A stretch of 54,964 nucleotides of DNA from Tissierellia bacterium (GCA_012728725.1 JAAYEM010000076.1:1-54964); one strand, 5' to 3'. Numbered from the stretch's first letter, positions 1-12,478 are shown. The notes: generated by a model not told the origin, from the letters alone. Made by a program: numbers and translations.

Positions 1-354
1 CATAGGTCCTTATTGATTAAACCTGAAGAAATCCTACATAGTGTGGCTGCCAAATTGTCCCGTACCAAAAAAATAGGGGTAATGATGCCAGATAAATCCC
101 AATTGGAAAGGATTAAAATCCTGTGGAGAAAATACGGAATTGAGGCTGTAGCTGTTGGGGTTTCCCCCTATGAGCCTGTTGAAAACCTATCTATGGAATT
201 GGAAAAACTAAAAGATGAGGATATAGACCTTATATTTATGGAATGCTTTGGATACACCTTGGAAATGAAAGAAGAGGTAAGAAGGATAACTAAAAAGCCG
301 GTAATCCTAACTAAAACATTAATATTTAAAATAATACACGAGCTGTTTAAATAA
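1..354 (+). CDS. AroM family protein, 3' part (5' end outside window)
   Basis: The reading frame is open from the first base, so this is the C-terminal part of a gene starting before the window; the TTG at 13 is probably internal. The 117 visible residues match the C-terminal half of the AroM family: IGVMMPDKSQLERIK, then a VSPYEP segment, DLIFMECFGYT, and KPVILTKTLIFKII. AroM proteins are about 220 residues long, have an Asp/Glu racemase-like fold and no firmly established reaction. The gene converges on spoIIID. Family call fairly sure, function unknown. Confidence 0.7.
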   Translation, partial: HRSLLIKPEEILHSVAAKLSRTKKIGVMMPDKSQLERIKILWRKYGIEAVAVGVSPYEPVENLSMELEKLKDEDIDLIFMECFGYTLEMKEEVRRITKKPVILTKTLIFKIIHELFK

Positions 355-370
355 GGCCATAAAGACCAAA

Positions 371-401
371 AGGCCCATAAGGGCATCCCCCTGTTGGGCC
401 T
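371..401 (-). terminator. Terminator hairpin between aroM and spoIIID
   Basis: AGGCCCA (371-377) pairs with TGGGCCT (395-401) around a 17-base loop that can itself pair weakly. Read on the minus strand, the stem is followed by TTTTGGTCTTT, so it would end spoIIID transcription. It may also stop the convergent aroM transcript. Confidence 0.5.
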
Positions 402-403
402 AT

Positions 404-658
404 TTAATCGTTAATGGCTTTGTATTTTAATTTAGTAGCTTTTCCCCCTCTAATATGCCTTTCAGCTTTGTTTTGCTCTAAAACCTGCTTTACCATATCA
501 GCTATAAGAGGGTTTATCTTGGGAAGACGCTCAGTAACATCCTTATGGACTGTACTTTTGCTCACACCGAAAACTCCCGCTGCCTGTCTTACAGTGGCCT
601 TTTCCTTTATTATGTACTTTGCGATTTCCAATGCTCTTTCTTCTATATAATCTTTCAA
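404..658 (-). CDS. spoIIID: Sporulation transcription factor SpoIIID
   Basis: The 84-residue product has the family's usual length and sequence: MKDYIEERALEIAKYI at the start, a helix-turn-helix with RQAAGVFGVSKSTVHKDV (about 24-41), and a basic C-terminal tail. SpoIIID is the mother-cell DNA-binding regulator acting with sigma E. The start is TTG, preceded by AAGGGGG; no ATG lies near. It follows spoIIQ on the same strand after about 100 bases, the spoIID-spoIIQ-spoIIID order common in Clostridia. A weak sigma-E-like CATAAGTA lies about 50 bases upstream of the start. Identification is firm. Confidence 0.95.
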   Translation of the reverse strand: MKDYIEERALEIAKYIIKEKATVRQAAGVFGVSKSTVHKDVTERLPKINPLIADMVKQVLEQNKAERHIRGGKATKLKYKAIND

Positions 659-759
659 ATAGGTCTACCCCCTTTGAACTTTGTATTGGGTTTTTGGTCT
701 TTGTAAATACTTATGCAGCCTAATTTCCTATTAGAACAAATATATTAGATTAGGGCTTT

Positions 760-1539
760 TTAAGGCTTTATATAATCCATAGGATCCACACCTACCCCAT
801 CCTTTATTACTTCAAAATGGATATGGGGCTCCATCATCATCTCTATGGATGCAGATGAACCTACTTCACTTATCTTATCCCCCTTATTCACCTTAGCCCC
901 TTCTTGTACCATTTCAGTGGTAGATAGGTTTGCATACTTGGTCAGCAAGCCATCTCCATGATCAATTATTATTACTTTGCCCCATAGCCTGTCATCATAT
1001 ACCTCTGAAATGGTTCCAGATAAAGCAGCCACCACTGGGCTTCCTTCTTTAGCTGAAATGTCTATGCCCTTATGTGCTGTCCATTCTTCTAGGGTTTCTG
1101 AATAGACTAAAGAATCCTTAGTAAAATGGGTGATTATATTTCCTACTACTGGTGCCATCATTCCTTCACTGGATTCAGGTGTATATTCATCCTCTACAAA
1201 CTCTAAATCCACTTCATTCCCTTTTTCAATCTCTTCTTCTCCTATTTCTGCCATGGTTTCCTGGCTGCTTTCATAGTATTCATTTTCCTTAGCTTCCCTT
1301 TCTTCCAGTATCTGTTCAGCCTCTACTATTTCATCTTCCATCTTAGAACTTTCCAATGAAGCTTCTTCTTTTTCATCTATTATTATTAAATCTTCATAGT
1401 CTGATAGGTTGTCTGGATTGTCCTCATTCAAATTCCTTTTTGATACCATAACTGCACTAATGGCTACTACACATACACAAATAAATAAAATGATATAAAA
1501 TCCATCTTTCTCCATTAATTTGGTTAATTTGTCTTTCAT
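760..1539 (-). CDS. spoIIQ: SpoIIQ-like M23 (LytM) endopeptidase
   Basis: The product is a 259-residue membrane-anchored peptidase. A hydrophobic helix lies near residues 13-33, then a long Glu-rich linker, then a C-terminal LytM domain. Both metal-ligand motifs are intact: HKGID and HIHFEV. In Bacillus SpoIIQ one of these is degenerate, so this is the catalytically competent clostridial type. SpoIIQ is made in the forespore, crosses the intermembrane space to meet SpoIIIAH, and helps engulfment. The start used is the ATG at 1539 behind GGAGGTGGGGCA; an upstream in-frame ATG at 1569 has no such site. Gene order supports SpoIIQ over a generic murein hydrolase. Confidence 0.85.
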   Translation of the reverse strand: MKDKLTKLMEKDGFYIILFICVCVVAISAVMVSKRNLNEDNPDNLSDYEDLIIIDEKEEASLESSKMEDEIVEAEQILEEREAKENEYYESSQETMAEIGEEEIEKGNEVDLEFVEDEYTPESSEGMMAPVVGNIITHFTKDSLVYSETLEEWTAHKGIDISAKEGSPVVAALSGTISEVYDDRLWGKVIIIDHGDGLLTKYANLSTTEMVQEGAKVNKGDKISEVGSSASIEMMMEPHIHFEVIKDGVGVDPMDYIKP

Positions 1540-1558
1540 TGCCCCACCTCCAGTAGGT

Positions 1559-1586
1559 ATTATTGCCACATTTGTATATTTAATAC
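1559..1586 (-). promoter_or_regulatory. Candidate sigma-F-type promoter of spoIIQ
   Basis: On the minus strand GTATT, 14 bases, then GGCAATAAT lie just upstream of the spoIIQ ribosome site. The second element fits the sigma-F -10 pattern (GG followed by an A-rich stretch); the first misses the preferred last base. Placement matches the known forespore control of spoIIQ. Tentative. Confidence 0.35.
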
Positions 1587-1615
1587 ATATAGGGAAAAAT
1601 TTTTTTAAAATTGGA

Positions 1616-1641
1616 CATAAAAAAGCAGCCCTAGGCTGCCT
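1616..1641 (-). terminator. Rho-independent terminator of spoIID
   Basis: On the minus strand GCAGCC-TAG-GGCTGC is followed by TTTTTT, directly after the spoIID stop codon. Stem bases are 1625-1630 and 1634-1639. Confidence 0.85.
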
Positions 1642-2670
1642 TCAATCCTCAATTGTATATTGACCTATCTCCACTCCAGTATAGTAATGCTTCAGTATGG
1701 CCTCATAATCCTTGCCATTTTTAGCCATTCCATTGGCCCCCCATTGGCTCATGCCTACCCCATGGCCATAACCAATGGTTTCTATGTCCACTAGATTGGT
1801 CTTGGGATTATAGGTTATTTTGAAATTTGTAGAGTTAAGCTCAAACAATTCCCTTATTTCCCTTCCACTGACTATAGTGCCATCTATGGCTATTTTTTTA
1901 ATCCTTCCACTCTTGCTCCTTTCTACCAGCTTTATCTTTTCCCCTATATTTTCCTTGGTAATATTTACACCAGGGTATTTCCTATTCAGCTTATTTATAA
2001 ACTCGTCCCCGGTTAAAGTAACTAAGGATCTATATTTGGGGGCCTCTTCTTCATAGGGGCTTTCTACCGATTTTAAATAGGGTTTGTCTACTGCAAATAC
2101 ATCCAAAGCATCTTCAGTCATTCCACCACTGGTGGAGTGATATAGGGGCTCTATTAGCTCCCCCCTATAGTACAAAACCAGCCCTCTAGTTGAATTTACC
2201 GCCTCCTCAATTTTAGGCCAATACTTTTCCTCCCAGCCTTCAGGATGGATACTATTTAGCTCCTCCAGGGTAAGATAGGCTTGACAATGAATGCCTGTAC
2301 AAAGGGTAGCCTCTATATGGTCTGGATGGCCCTCTGGGTAATTTAGGCTTCTACTTATGGCATAGGTTCGGCTAGCTATGGCCTGAGCCTTTAGGGCCTC
2401 AATATGGAATTCGGCAGGCATTTCTGCTGCCACTACCCCCTTTACATACTCCTCCAAATCCATTTCCCTAACCTGTTGATTCCTGGTGTCATATACTTTA
2501 ATCTTCCCCTTAAACTCCCCTTCCACCTCTTCAGATTCCACTTTATCAGGTGGTTTATTTTCTTCCCCTTGCTTTTCTGCAGGAACAAAGGTAAAACTGT
2601 TGACTATTATTGCTGGCATGACTACAACCACTATCAATAGTATTAAAATGTATATCCCTAAATTTTTCAT
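1642..2670 (-). CDS. spoIID: Stage II sporulation protein D (lytic transglycosylase)
   Basis: SpoIID is the mother-cell peptidoglycan transglycosylase of the engulfment complex with SpoIIM and SpoIIP. The 342 residues show an N-terminal membrane helix and the SpoIID domain: YVKGVVAAEMPAEFHIEALK (containing the catalytic Glu of AAEMP), SRTYA, a metal-type Cys pair in CTGIHCQAY, and the end motif GYGHGVGMSQWGANGMA. The start chosen is the ATG at 2670 behind GAGGGGG; an in-frame ATG at 2700 lacks a site. A sigma-E-like promoter precedes it and a strong terminator follows. Confidence 0.95.
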   Translation of the reverse strand: MKNLGIYILILLIVVVVMPAIIVNSFTFVPAEKQGEENKPPDKVESEEVEGEFKGKIKVYDTRNQQVREMDLEEYVKGVVAAEMPAEFHIEALKAQAIASRTYAISRSLNYPEGHPDHIEATLCTGIHCQAYLTLEELNSIHPEGWEEKYWPKIEEAVNSTRGLVLYYRGELIEPLYHSTSGGMTEDALDVFAVDKPYLKSVESPYEEEAPKYRSLVTLTGDEFINKLNRKYPGVNITKENIGEKIKLVERSKSGRIKKIAIDGTIVSGREIRELFELNSTNFKITYNPKTNLVDIETIGYGHGVGMSQWGANGMAKNGKDYEAILKHYYTGVEIGQYTIED

Positions 2671-2700
2671 CTTTTCCCCCTCTTGCCTTTGGTATACCAT

Positions 2701-2729
2701 ATTATATGTTGGGGGAGGTAAAAATAGAA
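2701..2729 (-). promoter_or_regulatory. Candidate sigma-E promoter of spoIID
   Basis: On the minus strand TTCTATT, 14 bases, CATATAAT. The -10 fits the sigma-E form CATANNNT, and the -35 is a fair match to its ATATT-type box. It ends about 30 bases before the spoIID start, and spoIID is a classical sigma-E gene. Confidence 0.45.
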
Positions 2730-2812
2730 CACAATGGCATATAGGGATGCCAATTGGGAATTAGGAATCTTAAATTGGGAATTGTAAATTGGTTTATATT
2801 GGGTTTATTTCT

Positions 2813-2867
2813 GGCATATTTATAAAGAACGGCTCTCCGATTCGAGCCTACTCTTTATAAATATGCC
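2813..2867. repeat. Long palindromic hairpin, unassigned
   Basis: A perfect 16-base inverted repeat, GGCATATTTATAAAGA (2813-2828) and its complement (2852-2867), encloses an inner stem GGCTC (2831-2835)/GAGCC (2844-2848). It has no U-tract and no adjacent gene, and could be a small mobile palindrome (MITE-like). The rest of 2701-2954 shows nothing else coding. Confidence 0.6.
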
Positions 2868-2954
2868 TTCCAACTTGCTACATATCTAAACATAATAAAG
2901 GCAATTTCAATAGTCATCACCAAAGGGTGGGCATAAAAGCCCCCCCTACAATAT

Positions 2955-3362
2955 CTAATATATGGCTGAAGGATTCAAATTCCGATGGAATAGGGCAACC
3001 CTTTCTATTATATGTTTGTCCTTCATCCCTTTATTATATTCATTGACCAGGTTTTCCATTAATGCCGGTACTAAATATGGCTACGGTACTTCATGAACGG
3101 CTCCATGGTAACGGGTATACGCCTATACTTTCCCCTGTCCTGGGGTTTAGCCATAAATACTATGCTGTGAATATCCTTTATTACTTGCTCCCATAAGGGC
3201 ACCTTTTCCCTTACTAATTATTCTATATAGAAGAAGGCTTCCTTATAGCCAATTACTTCTAAATGCTCCCTCAATGTTTTCCATCTATAGTAAGTCCTTC
3301 CTTCAAAACAAGGGGCCTATATTCATTAAATTTTTTAATAAAACATCTATCCTTTCAGACAT
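2955..3362 (-). pseudogene. Decayed fic (Fic/DOC AMPylase-family) gene remnant
   Basis: Conceptual translation on the minus strand, across at least two frameshifts and an in-frame stop, gives recognisable Fic-protein segments in the right order: WKTLREHLEVIGYKEAFFYI, stop, VPLWEQVIKDIHSIVFMAKP, QDRGKYRRIPVT, then in another frame PALMENLVNEYN and HIIERVALFH. In intact Fic proteins the next part is the catalytic HPFxDGNGR box, which is missing. A GGS/HxPP-type stretch is also lost. The copy is dead and truncated at its 3' end. Confidence 0.7.
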
Positions 3363-3452
3363 ATTATCGCTTCATAATATTAATTTTTTATAGATATAAT
3401 AGCATAATTTCTTATAAATAATGATTAAACAATTTCACCTTATTTTTCCTTG

Positions 3453-3478
3453 CAAAAAAGGCGGCCTAAGCCGCCTTC
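3453..3478 (-). terminator. Rho-independent terminator of murA
   Basis: On the minus strand GGCGGC-TTAG-GCCGCC is followed by TTTTTTG. Stem bases are 3460-3465 and 3470-3475. It lies about 80 bases past the murA stop. Confidence 0.8.
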
Positions 3479-3497
3479 TATGTACACCATAATCCCG

Positions 3498-3517
3498 GGA
3501 ACGACCGCAGTCGTTCC
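3498..3517. repeat. Perfect GGAACGAC/GTCGTTCC hairpin
   Basis: An 8-base perfect stem with a CGCA tetraloop lies between the murA stop and its terminator. It has no U-tract of its own. It may be a processing/stability hairpin or a single unit of a dispersed palindrome. Confidence 0.5.
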
Positions 3518-3554
3518 TCACCTTATATATTGTCCATTGTCCTCTGTCAATTGC

Positions 3555-4805
3555 CTATACCCTATATATATTGGCCCCTAATTTTCTCAATTTATCTTCT
3601 ATGTTTTCATAGCCCCTATCTATATGGTATATGTCCCTAATTTCAGTTTCCCCATCGGCTACTAAGCCTGCTAATATGAGGGCTGCCCCTGCCCTTAAAT
3701 CTGTGGCTTTAACTGGTGCGGACATTAAAGTATCAACCCCTTGTATAATTGCCGATCTTCCATCTATTTTAATATCTGCTCCCATCCTCTTTAACTCGTC
3801 CACATGCATGAATCTATTTTCAAATACAGTCTCTATGATAACACTTGTCCCTTCACATACGCTCATTAGTGCCATAAATTGGGCCTGCATATCCGTGGGA
3901 AAGCCTGGATAGGGTAAAGTTTTTATGTCTACGGCCTTTAGCTGGTCTGGACCTATTACCCTAACCTTATCTCCATTTTCCTGGACTTCACATCCTGCCT
4001 CCCTCAATTTAGCTATTATAGGCTTAATGTGATTAGGAATAACGTTTTCAACTATGACATCTCCCTTGGTTATGGCTGCTGCCACCATGTAGGTTCCAGC
4101 TTCAATCCTATCTGGAATAACTGAATGGGTAGCTCCCCCCAATTCCTTTACACCCTTTATCCTAATGGAACTGGTTCCAGCTCCCTTTATATCTGCCCCT
4201 AATTTATTCAAAAAATTAGCCAAATCTACAATCTCTGGTTCCATAGCTGCATTGTCTATTATGGTCTCCCCTTCTGCCATGACTGCAGCCATCATAATAT
4301 TTTCAGTGGCCCCTACACTAGGAAAGTCTAAATAGATCCTGTCTCCCACCAATTTATCTGCATAAGCTCCTATATTACCATGGTCCACATCTATATTAGC
4401 CCCTAGGGCCTTAAAGCCCTTTAGGTGTAAATCTATGGGTCTAGTGCCAATGGCACATCCTCCAGGTAAAGAGGTTTTAGTTTTGCCTAAGCGGGTCAAT
4501 AAAGGTCCCATAACCAAAAAAGAAGCCCTCATCTTACTCATTAGTTCATAGGGGGTCTCATAATTATTTATATTGGCCGAATTTATTTTTATAGTTCCCT
4601 TGTCTAGGAATTCTACCTTGGCCCCTAATGATACCAATACCTCACAGATTACTTCTACATCTTTCAATTTAGGTACATCTTCCAAAATTATGTCCTCTGT
4701 TCCCAACAAGGATGCGGCTAAAATTGGTAAAGCTGAATTCTTAGCTCCATTTATCCTTACTGTACCTCTTAATGGAGGACTTTTCGCCACCATTATCTTA
4801 TCCAA
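3555..4805 (-). CDS. murA: UDP-N-acetylglucosamine 1-carboxyvinyltransferase
   Basis: MurA is the first committed enzyme of peptidoglycan precursor synthesis, moving enolpyruvate from PEP to UDP-GlcNAc in the cytoplasm. The 416 residues are full length, with the N-terminal [18 protein letters not shown] signature and the PEP-binding cysteine in [14 protein letters not shown], the fosfomycin-sensitive form. The start is TTG at 4805 behind AGGAGGGG; the next ATG would remove the conserved MDKI. It sits between ywmB and the spoIID cluster, as in Bacillus, where this copy is murAA. Confidence 0.96.
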   Translation of the reverse strand: MDKIMVAKSPPLRGTVRINGAKNSALPILAASLLGTEDIILEDVPKLKDVEVICEVLVSLGAKVEFLDKGTIKINSANINNYETPYELMSKMRASFLVMGPLLTRLGKTKTSLPGGCAIGTRPIDLHLKGFKALGANIDVDHGNIGAYADKLVGDRIYLDFPSVGATENIMMAAVMAEGETIIDNAAMEPEIVDLANFLNKLGADIKGAGTSSIRIKGVKELGGATHSVIPDRIEAGTYMVAAAITKGDVIVENVIPNHIKPIIAKLREAGCEVQENGDKVRVIGPDQLKAVDIKTLPYPGFPTDMQAQFMALMSVCEGTSVIIETVFENRFMHVDELKRMGADIKIDGRSAIIQGVDTLMSAPVKATDLRAGAALILAGLVADGETEIRDIYHIDRGYENIEDKLRKLGANIYRV

Positions 4806-4824
4806 ACAAATCCCCTCCTACTTA

Positions 4825-5583
4825 TTAATAGCCTATTGTTATTATAGGTGTTCCTATCCAAATATAGGTCTTATCCTCATATTCATTATATCTTAGAGCT
4901 ATATTTAGGTTCATCTTATTGCTGCCTGTGTATATATACTCTTCGATATAGGGTGTAAATATGGAGAAGCTTAGTAGACTATCCTCCTTATACTCTTCTA
5001 CGATTTTTCCCTTTACCATCTTAGCTGCTTCTACAACCTTCTTTTCATTTTCCTTTAAGTCTACGTATCCATCAAAGGTACCTATAACACAAGTGGTAAT
5101 ATTTACAGGCATATGGTATTCTTCAAAGAATTTTTCTATAGTCAATATTATATCATTTATTGTGAAAAATTGTCCATCATTAATTAAATTAATGAAAAGG
5201 CTAGTTTCTCCCTTCTTATCATCTACATCCCTGTAGGAGGAGATTGAAAAGGTAACCAAATTATCCTGATAATCATAGCCCTGGACTGTTAACTGCCTAA
5301 AGCCATCCTCTTCTACTATTTCATCCCAGTAGTTATCATCCTCTATAATATCTAGCCGCTCCTTTATGGTATTTCCAATATCTAGCATCTCCTCTTCCCC
5401 AATAAACCTATTGAGAAGAGTACCCCCCAAATTTATGTCTCCTTCTAAAAAGGTGGCCCCTGTAGCCTCAAGAACTTCCATTAATAGTTCCCTTTCCTCA
5501 TACTTCTCTTGACTAAGCCCATATACTGGTAATAATAAAGATAATATGATTCCCAACAGAATAAATTTTTTGTACTTTTTCAT
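4825..5583 (-). CDS. YwmB-family secreted protein
   Basis: The 252-residue product starts with a signal peptide (MKKYKKFILLGIILSLLLP, cleavage near residue 22). The mature part fits the YwmB family in length and position, with a repeated alpha/beta layout that family models call TATA-box-binding-like; no catalytic motif is visible. Its place between atpC and murA is the same as ywmB in Bacillus. Expected site is the membrane surface or outside. Role unknown. The ribosome site GGAGGGAAGGG precedes the ATG. Confidence 0.75.
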   Translation of the reverse strand: MKKYKKFILLGIILSLLLPVYGLSQEKYEERELLMEVLEATGATFLEGDINLGGTLLNRFIGEEEMLDIGNTIKERLDIIEDDNYWDEIVEEDGFRQLTVQGYDYQDNLVTFSISSYRDVDDKKGETSLFINLINDGQFFTINDIILTIEKFFEEYHMPVNITTCVIGTFDGYVDLKENEKKVVEAAKMVKGKIVEEYKEDSLLSFSIFTPYIEEYIYTGSNKMNLNIALRYNEYEDKTYIWIGTPIITIGY

Positions 5584-5610
5584 TCCCTTCCCTCCGAAGT
5601 ATTTATTGAG

Positions 5611-5678
5611 GAAAGGGTCTGCTATAATAAAAATGTAAAGGGGGACAAAACATTTTTATTATAAAAAAGTACCCTTTC
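5611..5678 (-). promoter_or_regulatory. Alternative stem-loop ahead of ywmB
   Basis: A perfect 14-base inverted repeat (5623-5636 with 5650-5663, TATAATAAAAATGT and complement) is flanked by GAAAGGGT (5611-5618) and ACCCTTTC (5671-5678), which extend the pairing. ACCCTTTC at 5671-5678 is also one arm of the atpC terminator, so the two structures exclude each other. The same stretch may also hold the ywmB promoter: minus-strand TTGTCC and TATAGC, 16 bases apart, both weak. Confidence 0.45.
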
Positions 5679-5715
5679 CTCATGATAAAAGTATTTCCAA
5701 GAAAGGGTACTTTTT
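5663..5715 (-). terminator. Terminator of the atp operon
   Basis: AAAAAGTACCCTTTC pairs perfectly over 15 bases with GAAAGGGTACTTTTT (5701-5715), directly after the atpC stop at 5720. On the minus strand the hairpin ends in a run of T. Confidence 0.8.
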
Positions 5716-5719
5716 ATAC

Positions 5720-6145
5720 CTATCTATCAAATTTTTCTTCATCATATTTTTTAAGGTTTGCTACCTCTAGTCTGTTCAATGCCCTCTTAAGGGCATTTTC
5801 TGCCCTGATTATATCTAAGCCTTCAGCCTGTTCCTTCAAACGCCTTTCTGCCCTAGCCTTGGCCTCTTTTGCCCTTTCCACATCTATTTCATCAGGCCAT
5901 TCGGCAGAATCGGCAATTATGGTGGTCTTATCTTTTTGCACGTTTATATATCCCCCTGCCGTTGCAGCTACTCTCTCTTTCCCATCTTGCAATATCCTTA
6001 TTTTCCCTATGGCAAGGGGGGTTACAAGAGGGGCCCTATTTTTTAAAACAGCTAAATCCCCTTCGACTCCTCTTACAATGACCCGATCTACTTCACCGGA
6101 GAAGAAGAATCTATCGGGGGTTACTATTTCCAGGTAAAAACCCAT
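5720..6145 (-). CDS. atpC: F-type ATP synthase subunit epsilon
   Basis: The 141 residues match the epsilon subunit: an N-terminal beta-sandwich (LEIVTPDRFFFSGEVDRVIVRGVEGDLAVL) and a C-terminal two-helix part rich in Ala, Arg and Glu (ERAKEAKARAERRLKEQAEG). It is the central-stalk subunit that couples rotor to catalytic head and can inhibit hydrolysis. It is the last gene of the operon. Its GGAGGG site lies in the end of atpD, only two bases separate the genes, and a strong terminator follows. Confidence 0.97.
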   Translation of the reverse strand: MGFYLEIVTPDRFFFSGEVDRVIVRGVEGDLAVLKNRAPLVTPLAIGKIRILQDGKERVAATAGGYINVQKDKTTIIADSAEWPDEIDVERAKEAKARAERRLKEQAEGLDIIRAENALKRALNRLEVANLKKYDEEKFDR

Positions 6146-6147
6146 AA

Positions 6148-8422
<2,275 letters not shown>

Positions 8423-8451
8423 TTAATTCACCCCCATATTGTAAGGGAACA

Positions 8452-9972
<1,521 letters not shown>

Positions 9973-10515
9973 CTATAATGATATGCCTTTTATGGTTTTG
10001 CCTATGGATTCCAACTGACCTAACACTGTACCATCTATTAGTTTGTTTTCTATCTCCAATAAGACCCCGCCCAAAATGGTCTTATCTACCCTATTTATTA
10101 ATTTAACCTTTTTATTTAATTTATTGCTCAAAACTAACTCCAATCTGGTTATAGATTTTTCCTCCATGGGTACAGCTGTTGTTGCAACAACTTCAATTAT
10201 ATTTTCATGTTCATTAAATAGTTTCTTATATTCCTTTACTATATCTAGGATATACCTTTCCCGTCTTTTATCAATTATTATATATAAGAAGTTGATCATT
10301 TCATTAGAAACCCTGTTCTTGAAAATACTATCTATTAGATTTCTTTTTTCCCCTTTTTTGATCTTTGGATGTTGCAAAATTTTAAGCAGATCCTCTTCCT
10401 CTTCAAATACGGATTTTATGAAATCTAATTCTTTATCAAATTCATCAATCTTATTTAAATCCAATCCAGTTTCAAATAAGGCTAAAGCGTACCTTTTTCC
10501 CACTAATTTTGCCAT
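9973..10515 (-). CDS. atpH: F-type ATP synthase subunit delta
   Basis: The peripheral-stalk subunit joining F1 to the b dimer, 180 residues. It starts KRYALALFETG, has an alpha-helical N-domain and ends with the typical DKTILGGVLLEIENKLIDGT motif. Its first 13 bases overlap atpF, which suggests translational coupling and equal expression. Confidence 0.95.
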   Translation of the reverse strand: MAKLVGKRYALALFETGLDLNKIDEFDKELDFIKSVFEEEEDLLKILQHPKIKKGEKRNLIDSIFKNRVSNEMINFLYIIIDKRRERYILDIVKEYKKLFNEHENIIEVVATTAVPMEEKSITRLELVLSNKLNKKVKLINRVDKTILGGVLLEIENKLIDGTVLGQLESIGKTIKGISL

Positions 10516-11015
10516 TCTGATTTACCCACCTCATCAATAAATTTATCAATCAGGTTTTCTTGTTTATCTAGGGCAAGGTTTTCCTCCAAAATCTTTGAAG
10601 CTATTAAAACAGCAATTTCTCCAGCCTCTGATCTGATGCTTTCCAGTGCTGCTTCCCTTTCTCTAGATATCTCCTGCCTAGCCCTGGATATTATGCCTTC
10701 AGCCTCTCTTTTGGCTTCCTGGATAATATCCTCTCTCAATTCCTCTCCACGTTTCCTAGCATTTTCTATGATCTCCTGGCTTTCCTTCCTAGCCTGGCTG
10801 ATCTTAGATTCATATTCCTTTAACATGGATTGGGCTTCTTCTTTTAATGCTCTTGCTTCATCGATATCAGACTGGATTTTTGCCTTCCTATCTTCTAAAA
10901 ATTTAGAAACTGGATTGTACAATAACTTTCTAAGTATCAAGAATAGTATCCCAACAGATACCCAGGTTATCAATACAGATGAAAGTTCTGGCAAGGCTCT
11001 TACTACTATGTTCAT
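10503..11015 (-). CDS. atpF: F-type ATP synthase subunit b
   Basis: The peripheral-stalk subunit, 170 residues: one N-terminal membrane helix (about 12-30) and a long charged right-handed coiled coil (EDRKAKIQSDIDEARALKEE onward). AAGGAGG precedes the ATG. A single b gene is present with no b' paralogue, so a b homodimer is expected. Confidence 0.95.
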   Translation of the reverse strand: MNIVVRALPELSSVLITWVSVGILFLILRKLLYNPVSKFLEDRKAKIQSDIDEARALKEEAQSMLKEYESKISQARKESQEIIENARKRGEELREDIIQEAKREAEGIISRARQEISREREAALESIRSEAGEIAVLIASKILEENLALDKQENLIDKFIDEVGKSEWQN

Positions 11016-11081
11016 AGATAAACCTCCTTACTTGAGGGTGGTTTGAGATGGGTTGCCCCATCCCTCCCTCAAATATTTAAA

Positions 11082-11372
<291 letters not shown>

Positions 11373-11381
11373 TTAAAAATA

Positions 11382-12050
11382 TTATGCTTCTGCACCACCA
11401 ATAAATATCATAGATAACATTGTAAATATAAAGGCTTGCAACACACCAGAGAATATATCAAAATATATATGCAATGGTGCAGTCACAATTGGTGCAAAGT
11501 AACCCAATGCACTATAGAGTAATGTCATTATGATTCCGCCTCCCATAATATTACCAAAAAGACGGAATGATAATGACACTGGGTTAGCCAAATCACCTAT
11601 AACATTTAAAGGCGTTAGAAAAGCCATTGGCTCCGTATACCCTTTAAGATATCCCTTTAAGCCTCCGGCATTTTTGAATAGCCAGTATTGGGACAAGGCA
11701 AAGGTAATTAAAGCCAAGGAAAAGGTAACAGAATAATCTGATGTAGGGGGAGTCAATCCTGTCAATCCAAATAGATTGGCTGTTATTAGGAAAAAGAATA
11801 ATGTAAATATATAGGGTGCAAATCCTAGGTTTTGTTCACCCATAGTAGATTTGACCAGGGACTGAACAAGTTCTACCATTAACTCTACTATATTCAAAAA
11901 GCTGGATGGTTTTTCATCTATACTGGCTTCTTTGATCTTTTTATTGACTACTATAGCAAATATTATCAGTACCAGTGCCACCAGCCAAACATTGAATACA
12001 GAGTCTGGAATTATAATCTCCCTTTGGCCTATTTTAACCAATAATTCCAA
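11382..12050 (-). CDS. atpB: F-type ATP synthase subunit a
   Basis: The stator channel subunit, 222 residues with five or six membrane helices. The essential arginine sits in NPVSLSFRLFGNIMGGGII, and the C-terminal helix FSGVLQAFIFTMLSMIFIGG is typical. The start is TTG at 12050 behind GGGAGGAGAGGGC. It works with the c ring to pass ions across the membrane. Confidence 0.97.
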   Translation of the reverse strand: MELLVKIGQREIIIPDSVFNVWLVALVLIIFAIVVNKKIKEASIDEKPSSFLNIVELMVELVQSLVKSTMGEQNLGFAPYIFTLFFFLITANLFGLTGLTPPTSDYSVTFSLALITFALSQYWLFKNAGGLKGYLKGYTEPMAFLTPLNVIGDLANPVSLSFRLFGNIMGGGIIMTLLYSALGYFAPIVTAPLHIYFDIFSGVLQAFIFTMLSMIFIGGAEA

Positions 12051-12103
12051 AAGCCCTCTCCTCCCTTCTTGTTAAAATTTGAATATTTGCTAAATATAAG
12101 GTA

Positions 12104-12478
12104 CTACTTTTTTAAAAAATCCTTATCAAAAAATAAAGATCCTGTAATAACAATCCTTACCATAACAAGGCCAACTGCTGTAGCTGCAAAATTCAGATAA
12201 TTTGCGATTGCTGCCAACATAAGGACTACAAAATACATGGCAAATCTACCCATATAATGGGCTATTGTGTAGGCTCTAGCCCTGCTTGGGGTCATAAGGA
12301 CTGATTTGTTGACAGTATTGTGGAGTAATTTGAAGGCTAAAATGCTAATTATGGTTCCAAATATAAAACCACTGACAATGGGTTTTGGATTTGGAAAAAG
12401 TAAAAGGAAAATTCCCAAAATAAATAGGCTTGCAATCAGGGTCCTCCTAATTATTTTAAAGACTAAATCCTTATTCAT
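12104..12478 (-). CDS. atpI: ATP synthase subunit I (AtpI)
   Basis: A 124-residue membrane protein with four predicted helices at about residues 10-30, 33-52, 76-97 and 99-116. AtpI proteins help c-ring assembly and possibly cation supply. The longer frame to 12526 overlaps the preceding gene; the ATG at 12478 has GGAAGGA eight bases ahead and avoids most of the overlap. Identified by position and topology, since the family is poorly conserved. Confidence 0.75.
   Translation of the reverse strand: MNKDLVFKIIRRTLIASLFILGIFLLLFPNPKPIVSGFIFGTIISILAFKLLHNTVNKSVLMTPSRARAYTIAHYMGRFAMYFVVLMLAAIANYLNFAATAVGLVMVRIVITGSLFFDKDFLKK

Noticed and set aside
2831-2848. GGCTC-TCCGATTC-GAGCC looks like a tRNA T-arm
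   Set aside because: The loop has eight bases, there is no acceptor, D or anticodon arm nearby, and the stem is the centre of a larger palindrome.
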